This document shows positions 53,871 through 64,000 of a stretch of DNA of 64,000 nucleotides, one piece after another (positions within the stretch are counted from its first letter, which is position 1; the number at the start of each line of letters is the position of its first letter). The translations under genes were made by a program, and so were the position numbers. This DNA is from Thermohalobaculum sp965247385. Lineage in GTDB: Bacteria > Pseudomonadota > Alphaproteobacteria > Rhodobacterales > Rhodobacteraceae. The stretch spans positions 1,612,001-1,676,000 of the forward strand of contig CBDFHG010000002.1 in NCBI GenBank assembly GCA_965247385.1. The letters are read 5' to 3'. The notes beneath the pieces were generated by a model. That model made no database searches. It saw only the letters and a list, made by a program, of their open reading frames with translations, and had not been told where the DNA came from.

Positions 53871-54299
53871 TCAGCTGGCGATCCGGTCGGGCTGGAAAAG
53901 ACCCGCAGGCGGGCGGGCGGCGGTGCGACCCTGCTGTCCGGACTGGGGCAACTCCACCACATCGGCGTCGCGGCGGGCAGCAACGAAGCTTCGGGTTTGG
54001 CGCAGCTCCGCGATTGTCACACCGGCCTCCGGCAACTCAGCGGCGATCGCTTGCGCGATGCTGCCGATCTCCGAACGCGAGAACCCGATGTCCTGCAACT
54101 GACGGTCGTTGAGGTGGCTCAGCGCCCCATAAGTCTCGCGTTTGCGGCGGACCCGACGCAAGGCCTCGATGAACCTGCGCAAGGGGGCGGTGACCGCGCG
54201 CCAGGCGGCGTAGAAGGCGGCCGAGCGTTCCTCGTTCGCCCTGCGCAGATGGCCGCGCAGCTCCGGATTGGCGTTGTACCAGATTTGATTGATAACCAT
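53871..54299 (-). CDS. DUF1127-containing protein
   Basis: A 142-residue protein with an Arg-rich amphipathic helix (AVTAPLRRFIEALRRVRRKR) followed by the DUF1127 core TYGALSHLNDRQLQDIGFSR. A C-terminal tail of low complexity (GQQGRTAARPPAGLFQPDRI) follows. It is longer than typical members (about 50-70 residues). It converges with cytochrome b561. The function is not established. Confidence 0.82.
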   Translation of the reverse strand: MVINQIWYNANPELRGHLRRANEERSAAFYAAWRAVTAPLRRFIEALRRVRRKRETYGALSHLNDRQLQDIGFSRSEIGSIAQAIAAELPEAGVTIAELRQTRSFVAARRDADVVELPQSGQQGRTAARPPAGLFQPDRIAS

Positions 54300-54478
54300 G
54301 ACAAGGCTCCTTCGGCGTTGACGGCATGTCGCCGTTATGGTTTAGAAAGATTTGACGGTGCCCTGCTCACTTTCGGGCAAGATCCTTTCCTATTCGTTGA
54401 TATTGTGCGTAAGATGCTGTTTTACAAACGAGAAGTTATTGCACGATGAGTTAGGAATACTAATGTATAAGGAGACCC

Positions 54479-55414
54479 ATGAACCGCCACCTGCCCCCGC
54501 TCAACAGCCTGCGCGCGTTCGAGGCGTCGGCGCGGCATCTGAGCCTCAAGAAGGCCGCCGAGGAGCTGCACGTGACCCCCGCTGCGGTCAGCCATCAGGT
54601 TCGGGCGCTGGAGGAGTTCATCGGAGCGCAGCTTTTCCGCCGCCTGACCCGTGCGCTGAGGCTGACAGAAGCCGGGCAGGCCGCACTGCCGCTGCTGCGC
54701 GAGGGCTTCGACAAGCTGGCGGAAGCTGCCGACGCTATGCGGGCGGAGGAGCAGGCCAGGGTTCTCACCATCAGCGTGGCGCCCTCCTTCGGGGCGAAAT
54801 GGCTGATCCCCCGGCTCGACCGGTTCCGCGCCATGCATCCTGAGTTCGATATCCGCATCGATGCCACCGACGCGCTGGTGAACTTCGCCGATGACGGGGT
54901 CGATGTCGCACTGCGCTTTGGCCGGGGCACCTATCGCAACCTGCGCTCGGTATGCCTGATGCCCGAGGTCTCGGTGCCGGTCTGCAGCCCGCGACTGCTG
55001 GAGCGGGATCCGCCGCTGAGGCGGCCCGAGGATCTGCGCCACCACACATTGCTGCATGTGCAGTGGCGGACCGAGGACGACGCGGCACCGAGTTGGCGCA
55101 TGTGGCTGCGCGCCGCCGGGATCGATGGTGTGGACGCCGGGCGCGGGCCCCGGTTCAGCGCCGAAGGCATGGCGCTGGAGGCGGCGATCGCGGGCCAGGG
55201 CGTGGCGCTGGCCAGTGCTGCGCTGGTCGAGGGTGACCTCAAGGCCGGACGGTTGGTGCGGCCGTTCCCTCCGTCGGCCAGCCAGGCGACAGAGTTCAGC
55301 TATTATCTGGTCTATCCCGAGGCGAAGGCTGGCGACCCCAAGGTGATGGCGTTTCGGGGCTGGGTGCTGGCCGAAGTGGGCCGGGGCGAGAACGCGGCGG
55401 TGGCGCCGACATAA
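54479..55414 (+). CDS. LysR-family transcriptional regulator (GcvA-like)
   Basis: A 311-residue LTTR. The N-terminal winged helix is HLPPLNSLRAFEASARHLSL with AAEELHVTPAAVSHQVRALE, the latter nearly the GcvA recognition helix. The effector domain has VLTISVAPSFGAKWLIPRLD and DIRIDATDALVNFADDGVDV, typical of GcvA-type regulators. In E. coli GcvA controls glycine cleavage, but no gcv genes lie nearby, so the target is unknown. A plausible ribosome site (aaggag) precedes the ATG. Confidence 0.9.
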   Translation: MNRHLPPLNSLRAFEASARHLSLKKAAEELHVTPAAVSHQVRALEEFIGAQLFRRLTRALRLTEAGQAALPLLREGFDKLAEAADAMRAEEQARVLTISVAPSFGAKWLIPRLDRFRAMHPEFDIRIDATDALVNFADDGVDVALRFGRGTYRNLRSVCLMPEVSVPVCSPRLLERDPPLRRPEDLRHHTLLHVQWRTEDDAAPSWRMWLRAAGIDGVDAGRGPRFSAEGMALEAAIAGQGVALASAALVEGDLKAGRLVRPFPPSASQATEFSYYLVYPEAKAGDPKVMAFRGWVLAEVGRGENAAVAPT

Positions 55415-55573
55415 CGCAAAGGCCAAGCGGGCGGGATGATGTGTTCACGCCGGTTGGTGCAAAATGAACTGTCGCGAGCCGGATCGTGGCTGCCATGCAG
55501 CGTCAGGCTTTCACCTGACATATTGGAATCCGGCAATGAGGTTCCGGTTTCAGACTGAGACGCTGCCGTTGCG

Positions 55574-57420
55574 CCCTGATTCTGGATCAAAAAAGTTGAA
55601 ATTCCCCGTTGTCTTTGAATCTAAAGGGATTTATGATGGTTTTTGCGATTAACTCCATCACCAACGGGGTGAAAATAACATGGCACAGGGCGTTCTTCCT
55701 TTCGAGTACGAAAGCGCGCCGGGCAGCAGCGATCTGACGGGTTTTGCCGGGATTGGTGTTTAGCTTGATTTGATTGAGGCATCGGGACTGGCGGCTGCGG
55801 TGCGGCGCGAGGTGCGGGTGGCGGGGCGGCAGGGCTGGCTGGATGTGCAGATGATCATCGCGGTGATCGCACTCGATCTGTGCGGGGGTGATCGGGTCGA
55901 AGATCTGGAGCGCCTGGAGGCGGACGCCGGCTTTGCCGCGACCATGGATGCGGTTGAACGGCGGCTGTTGGTGCGCCGGGAACGTCGGCAACTGAAGAAC
56001 CGGTTTCGGCGCGGCCGCGGGCGCAGCGTGCCTTCGCCGTCGGCTCTGTCGGGCTGGTTGGAACGCTTCCACGACGCAGGCCAGGAAGAGCTGCGGGAGG
56101 TCGGGCGTGCCTTCATCCCGCGCCCGTCGGCGGGTCTGTTTGGTCTGTGGCGTGTCAATCAGGCGCTGGTGTCATTTCTGCAGCACCATCGCGGGCCGGG
56201 CTCGGCGACGCTGGACATGGACGCGACGCTGGTGCAGAGCCACAAGCGCCAGGCGGAATACTGCTACAAGAAGTTCAAGGCCTGTCAGCCGTTGAACACC
56301 TGGTGGGCGGAACAGCAGGTGATCGTGCATTCCGGGTTCCAGGGCGGCAATGTGCCGGCCGGCTATCGGCAGTTGCAGGTGTTGCAGGCCTCGCTGGCGG
56401 CGCTGCCCGGGGGCATGGACAAGGTCTGTCTGCGCTCGGACACGGCGGGTTATCAGAAGGATCTGCTGCTCTGTTGTGGCGAGGGCCGGGACAAGGTTTT
56501 CGGGGTGATCGAGTTCGCCGTCGGCGCCAACGTGACGGCGGAGTTCCGGCGCGCCGCCCTGGCCGTGCCGGAGGCCGAGTGGCGACCGCTGGATCGTGTT
56601 TTCGACGGGCAACGTCAGGAGACCGGCCAAGAGTGGGCGGAGGTCTGCCATGTACCGAGTTGGGCGGGCGAGAGCAAGACGCGGGCGGATTACCGCTTCC
56701 TGGCGATCCGGGAGCCGCTGGAACAGTTGGAGCCTGGCGATGGGGATCAGTTTCCGTTCCCGACCGCGGAGTTTGCCTCGAAGGGGCGCAGCAAGCTGTT
56801 CGCCCTGGTCACCAACCGTGATCTGCCGGGCGATGAGGTGATCTGGTGGTCCCGGGAGTGCTGTGGCAAGAGCGAGGAAGTCCACGCGGTGATGAAGCAC
56901 GACCTGGCTGGCGGCACCCTGCCCTCGGGTCTGTTTGGAGCCAATGCGGCCTGGTGGGCGATCATGGTGCTGGCGCATAATCTGAACGCGGTGATGAAGC
57001 AACCGGTTCCGGGACCGGCCTGGGTGGCACGGCGGATGAAGGCCTTGCGCCTGGCTCTGATCGCCCTGCCTGGCCGGGTGATCCGTCATGCGCGGCGGCT
57101 GATCATCCGTTTGGCGAGCGAAGCGGGGCTCGATCTGGTGCTGAGCGCCAGGCGGAAGATCCTGGCCCTGGCGCGCGGCCCGACCTGACGGCTCCGGCCT
57201 GCCACGATATCCTTGCTGAAGCGTGATGCCGGCTCCCGGCCAGGGCTTCGCCTGGCCAACGGACAGGCGCGGGACCCGCAAAACGCGTGGCCACCTTGAG
57301 AATATCTCCTTGAGCGCGAAATCCGCGGGAGTGACGCCCGGGCGCGGGGCGAAAACCCCACAACGGCGCCCATCGCCGCCCCTGCCGAGGCGCGTCAGGG
57401 ATTTAGTTCGGGAATCCTGG
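55574..57420 (+). mobile_element. IS1380-family element, copy 2
   Basis: Same ends and length as copy 1. Direct repeat TTGCG at 55569-55573 and 57421-57425 (extends to gttgcg if the last G of the element is shared). Inserted between the LysR gene and uvrA. Confidence 0.93.
55681..57188 (+). pseudogene. IS1380 transposase with nonsense codon
   Basis: Nearly identical to the 502-residue transposase of copy 1, but codon 28 is TAG (gtttagcttgat) where copy 1 has TAC. Translation could restart at a Met at 55770 (MIEASGLAAAVRREVRVAG), giving a 472-residue protein with all catalytic residues. Several substitutions (for example Y to C at two sites) show divergence. Whether the shortened protein is active cannot be judged. 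Confidence 0.88.
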
Positions 57421-57442
57421 TTGCGGCTGCTTCCTTGCAAAT

Positions 57443-57457
57443 GTTCATGATTTGTTT
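57443..57457 (+). promoter_or_regulatory. Possible LexA (SOS) box of uvrA
   Basis: GTTC (57443-57446), seven bases, then GTTT (57454-57457). The alphaproteobacterial SOS box is GTTC-N7-GTTC, so this differs at one position. It is 72 bases before the uvrA start and only 22 bases from the IS1380 end. Confidence 0.5.
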
Positions 57458-57528
57458 ACACTTGCTCGACTCGCATTCCCGGCGCGAGTTGTTATCTGTG
57501 TGCGGGTGGCGGAATCAGACAGCAGGAC

Positions 57529-60411
<2,883 letters not shown>

Positions 60412-60700
60412 CCCCGGAGACCCCCGTCCAGATTTGGACGGGAGGTTAAGGTATTGATATCATTGGAATAGCGATTTTAAGGTAGTTTATGGTTAACGGG
60501 GGAGGGGCAGTGAACTCAATGATCGCGGCTGCGTTTCGCCGCGCTGCGATGTCGGATTCCAAAGCCAACCGGACGAAGCCGCTTTCGCGGCAATGGCGTT
60601 TGTCGCTGGTGTTGCGCGCTGAGCGGAGCGTTGTAATTTTGTGCTCTGCCGAACCTGGTTGACGATTGGGACGTTCTCGATCGATTGACGGGAGGTTCCG

Positions 60701-61586
60701 ATGACAGAGGAGAAGATCACACCGCTTCGAGAGCGGATGATGGAAGATATGCGCATCCGTGGGATGGGCGACAAAGCCCGGAAGTCCCATATCCGGGCCA
60801 TCAAGGATTTTGCTCGGTTTCTGAAGCGATCTCCGGATACGGCAACGCCCGAGGAGCTTCGGGCGTATCAGTTGCACATGACGGACACGGGCGTTACGGC
60901 CTCGACGTTCAACACCCGCATTGTGGCGCTGCGGTTCTTTTTCGGGATGACCTGCGGGCGTGAAGATATGAAGCGGTTCATGCAGTTCCGGACCCGGCCA
61001 CGCAAGCTGCCGGTCGGGTTCAGCGTTGAGGAGGTCTCGGACCTGTTGATGGCGACCCCGGGGGCGGGTCTCAAATACCGAGCGGCGCTGGGTATCTCAT
61101 ATGGCGCCGGCCTGCGGCCATCCGAGGTATGCAACCTCAAGGTCAGCGACATCGATAGCGATCGCATGCTCATCCACGTTGATCAGGGCAAAGGTGGCAA
61201 GGACCGGAAAGTCATGCTGTCTCCAGGGCTTCTGAACCTGCTACGGGATTATTGGTGCGAGGCGCGGCCAGAGGGATGGCTCTTTCCCGGGAATCCCAGG
61301 ATCAATCCGATCTCCTCACGGCAACTGAACCGCGCATTCACGTCAGCCAGGAACATGGCGGGCATTTCCAGGCCCGCGACTTTGCATACCTTGCGCCACA
61401 GCTGCCACCCATCTGCTGGAAGCCAATACCGATATCCGCGTCATTCAGGTGCTTTTGGGCCATGCCAAACTGACGACCACCGCCCAGTATACCGATGTCG
61501 CGACCAAGACGATCAAGGATACCGTGAGCCCCTATGAGATGCTCGCGAACCCGCAGGATCACACGGCCAGGCGAGGGTTGGAGTAG
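60701..61586 (+). pseudogene. IS91-associated tyrosine recombinase, frameshifted
   Basis: A phage-integrase-type recombinase. N-terminal domain MRIRGMGDKARKSHIRAIKD with KDFARFLKRSPDTATPEELR; catalytic domain ISYGAGLRPSEVCNLKVSDI (first Arg), KGGKDRKVMLSP (Lys) and LHTLRHS (His-x-x-Arg). The frame breaks at about 61405. The rest (THLLEANTDIRVIQVLLGHA and the catalytic-Tyr region TTTAQYTDVATKTI) lies in another frame to 61586. One base change would restore it. Confidence 0.85.
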
Positions 61587-61597
61587 CGCCCGGGGCA

Positions 61598-62801
61598 GTG
61601 CCCCGCCCGAAGTTGGAGATTGCCGACATCTTTCGCGCCTGTGGCCCGGCGTGGCGGCGGGCTCACGCCGGGCATGTCAGGTTATCCCGATTGAAGGTCA
61701 TGTCGGCGATTGAGGCCTGCCGGACCGAGGTGCTCGGTGGGCATGTGGCGGCGTGTTGCAAATGCAATCACCAGCATATCGCGTGCAATTCCTGCAAGAA
61801 CCGGCCCAAGAACCGGAATTGCCCGAAGTGTCAGGGGCCAGTTGCACGGAACGGGATGGCGGCTCGGGCCGAAGACCTGCTGCCCGTGGAATATTTCCAC
61901 GTCGTCTTCACGCTTCCCGCTGAGATCGCCCGGATCGCGTACTGGAACAGGAAAACGGTCTATGGGCTGCTGTTCAAGGCATCGGCAGAGACGGTCACGA
62001 CCATTGCCGCCGACCCCAGGCGCCTCGGCGCCCGGACCGGCATGACCAGCGTGTTGCATACCTGGGGGTCGGCGCTGACCCGTCATCCTCATGTTCACAT
62101 GATTGTGCCGGGCGGCGGGCTGTCGCTGGATGGCACCCGCTGGATGGCCTGCCGTCCCGGGTTCTTTTTGGCAGTGCGAGTTCTGTCTCGATTGTTCCGG
62201 CGGCTTTTTCTCGAAGGGCTGGCGGCGGGGCATCGGGCCGGTAAACTCATCGTCTTCGGTGAACTGGCGGGCTTGCGCAGAACGGACGCCTTCGCATCAT
62301 ATCTTGCCCCGCTACGCAAATCCGAATGGGTGGTCGACGCCAAACCGCCCTTTGGCGGAGCCGAAGCCGTGCTCGCTTGTCTCGGTCGATACACCCACCG
62401 TGTCGCCATTTCGAACCGCCGCCTGATCGGCACGGATGCCCGGACCGCCGTGTTCCGCTGGAAAGACTACCGCGTCAAATCCGGCGACCGACCGATGACA
62501 ATGTACCTCGCCACCAACGAGTTCATCCGCCGCTTTCTGATCCATGTCCTGCCAGATGACTTCCACCGCATCCGTCACTACGGCCTGCTCGCCAGCGCTG
62601 GTCGTAGCCAATATCGCGAAGACCCGCGCCTTGCCCGGCGCGGAACCGGCCAGGCAGGAAAACCCGCAAGCCGCCGAAATCATCGCGCTCAAACTTCGGG
62701 AGCCATGCCCCGGCTGCGGCGGCCCGATGCGCATCATCGAGATATTCCGCCGAGGCGAGCGCCCTTTGACACGCGCACCACCAACGAGGCAGGCAGCATG
62801 A
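61598..62801 (+). pseudogene. IS91-family transposase, frameshifted
   Basis: GTG start at 61598. The N-terminal zinc region CKCNHQHIACNSCKNRPKNR and CPKCQGP is followed by the HUH motif HPHVHMIVPGGGLSLDGTRW and a late FRWKDYRVKSGDRPMTMYLA. The frame breaks near 62600 (SAGRSQYRE). The proper C-terminus (KTRALPGAEPARQENPQAAE and PCPGCGGPMRIIEIFRRGER) is in another frame ending at 62801. IS91 transposes by rolling-circle replication; this copy is inactive as read. Confidence 0.85.
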
Positions 62802-63359
62802 TGAAACGCCCGTCACTCCACCAAAACCGGATCCTGAAACGCACCTCGTTCCGGGTTGGTCTCGATTTGTGCTCTGCCGCGACGAACACGCTCAAATGGT
62901 TCGAAACGACAGCAAAAAACACCGGTAAATGTTGGAGAATTACACCAAAACCCATTCTCGCCATGTCAACAAAGCCCTGGCTGTCCCCGCAAACAGCATC
63001 AACCGGCACAACCCTCGTCATGCTTTGCCCATAGAAACCGCCAGGCCCACGCTCCTTCCACCCCGGGAGGATTTCCAACGCGGGCCACAGTCAGTCCACG
63101 CCGAAATCTTGCACCCTGGCCCGCAGCGAAAATCCTTCACAAGAGGCGACATTCGCATGGAAACTCTGGATGTCTGATGTCGGGCGTCGTCCCGGCATAT
63201 GAACTTCCGGGCTGGCCTTCGGACGCGCGCCGTGTTTTCGAGTGTATGTTTCGAAAGAGACTTTAATTCAACAGCTTAACCCCTGCACAAATCTGTGCAC
63301 ACGCCACTCCGGCACCCCTGCTCCCTCCCGGCTGGGGGCTTTGGGTCAGGGCCGCCGCT
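62802..63359. other. Non-coding stretch after IS91
   Basis: About 560 bases without a supported gene. It probably includes the right end of IS91 and the remainder of a region between it and carA. Open frames here have no recognisable family. Confidence 0.4.
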
Positions 63360-63446
63360 TCACGTCTGCGAATTCAGCCTGATCCGGTTGCCCTCGTTGT
63401 CGCGGAACCGGGCGATGAAGCCGTAGGGGCCGATCGGGGACCTGGG
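63360..63446 (-). pseudogene. C-terminal remnant of a VOC/glyoxalase-type protein
   Basis: The last codons before TGA at 63360-63362 read GPYGFIARFRDNEGNRIRLN then SQT. This is the typical ending of glyoxalase/bleomycin-resistance (VOC) proteins. Nothing upstream in frame is family-like because carA occupies that strand from 63448. Confidence 0.5.
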
Positions 63447-63447
63447 G

Positions 63448-64000
63448 TCAGGACATCGCCGCGGTGAACCGCTCGAACAGGTAATAACTGTCCTGCGGGC
63501 CGGGGCTGGCCTCCGGGTGGTACTGCACCGAGAACACCGGCCTGTCCGCGGCCCGGAGACCGCAATTCGAGCCGTCGAACAGTGAGACATGGGTTTCGAT
63601 CACACCCTCCGGCAGGCTCGCCGCATCAACCGCGAAGCCGTGATTCATCGAGGTGATCTCGACCTTGCCGGTCTCCAGGTCCTTCACCGGGTGGTTCGCC
63701 CCGTGATGGCCGGTGGCCATCTTCACGGTCTCGGCCCCCAGCGCCAGCGCCAGGATCTGATGGCCGAGGCAGATGCCGAAAATCGGGATCGATGCCGCCA
63801 GCACACCCTGGACCATCGGCACCGCATATTCCCCGGTTGCCGCCGGGTCGCCGGGGCCGTTCGACAGGAACACCCCGTCCGGCCCATGCGCCAGCACTTC
63901 CTCGGCAGTGACGGTGGCGGGCATCACCGTCACTTCGCAACCGGCGCTGGCGAGGCAGCGCAGGATATTCCGCTTGGCGCCGAAATCGACCGCCACCACC
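63448..64000 (-). CDS. carA: Carbamoyl-phosphate synthase small subunit, C-terminal part
   Basis: The class I glutamine amidotransferase domain that supplies ammonia for carbamoyl phosphate (arginine and pyrimidine synthesis). The nucleophile Cys is in IPIFGICLGHQILALALG, and the catalytic His/Glu pair in VFSVQYHPEASPGPQDS. Upstream markers are VAVDFGAKRNILRCLASAG and VFLSNGPGDPAATGEY. The gene runs off the right edge; about 184 residues are seen, stopping at 63448. Confidence 0.95.
   Translation of the reverse strand, partial: VVAVDFGAKRNILRCLASAGCEVTVMPATVTAEEVLAHGPDGVFLSNGPGDPAATGEYAVPMVQGVLAASIPIFGICLGHQILALALGAETVKMATGHHGANHPVKDLETGKVEITSMNHGFAVDAASLPEGVIETHVSLFDGSNCGLRAADRPVFSVQYHPEASPGPQDSYYLFERFTAAMS

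Larger units (their letters stand above)
60412..63290 (+). mobile_element. IS91-family element, decayed
   Basis: Contains a tyrosine-recombinase-type accessory gene and a Y1/Y2 HUH transposase gene, the usual IS91-group arrangement, in the same direction. Both genes are frameshifted. The exact ends are not defined; the non-coding flanks (60446-60700 and 62802-63290) are likely the origin and terminus regions. Confidence 0.65.

Overview
The window looks like a high-GC alphaproteobacterial chromosome, most like Rhodobacterales. The reasons are the rpoD/dnaG pair, DUF3572 divergent from a PleD-type regulator, a DUF983-Nudix-MFS run leading to rpmG, two DUF1127 proteins, carA and uvrA. This placement is inference from gene content and codon use; no rRNA is present. 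The most striking property is heavy colonisation by insertion sequences. I can distinguish IS3, IS5, IS21, IS30, IS91, IS256, IS630, IS1182, IS1380, IS1595, ISAs1 and an IS4/ISNCY-like element, many nested, chimeric or decayed, with several host genes broken.

Layout. 1-4.15 kb holds rpoD (partial), dnaG, a HAD-like protein and DUF3572, all on the minus strand. 4.15-7.75 kb is an IS pile-up (IS3 with a nested IS1182, then IS1595) that has cut off pleD and split an ECF sigma factor gene. 7.77-13.1 kb carries an EF-hand protein, DUF983, Nudix, an MFS transporter, IS1380 copy 1 and rpmG. 13.1-19.04 kb has a small IS630-derived element, a Bax-inhibitor-1 protein, and an ISAs1 element whose transposase is split by about 3.5 kb of cargo: a secretion-ATPase fragment, an exported coiled-coil protein, two tandem DUF1640-like genes and a lipoprotein. 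19.04-23.8 kb is an FtsX-type ABC exporter divergent from tesA and thpR. 24.06-26.9 kb is an arginine catabolic unit (Lrp-type regulator, arginase, ornithine aminotransferase). 27.0-38.0 kb mixes IS remnants with a radical SAM/M20 amidohydrolase pair and a hydrolase/RidA/aldehyde dehydrogenase group. 37.97-38.8 kb has tRNA-Gly(UCC) and upp. 39.1-42.35 kb is a mosaic IS. 42.58-50.5 kb is one giant multidomain surface protein with a C-terminal beta-barrel, preceded by an 18-base poly-C tract. 51.3-55.4 kb has a broken MFS gene, an Ldh-family oxidoreductase, cytochrome b561, DUF1127 and a GcvA-like LysR regulator. 55.57-57.42 kb is IS1380 copy 2, directly upstream of uvrA (57.5-60.4 kb). The window closes with a decayed IS91 element and the 3' part of carA.

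Working together: the intact genes are mostly housekeeping (replication and transcription initiation, repair, translation, pyrimidine salvage and synthesis) or amino-acid catabolism. The accessory content is the giant adhesin-like protein and the cargo inside ISAs1. Both carry simple-sequence tracts (poly-C18; GGA x13) at or near the translation start, where length changes could switch expression. That is the most interesting biological hypothesis here. Target-site duplications visible in the sequence allow several disrupted genes (the ECF sigma factor and two transposases) to be rejoined in frame on paper.
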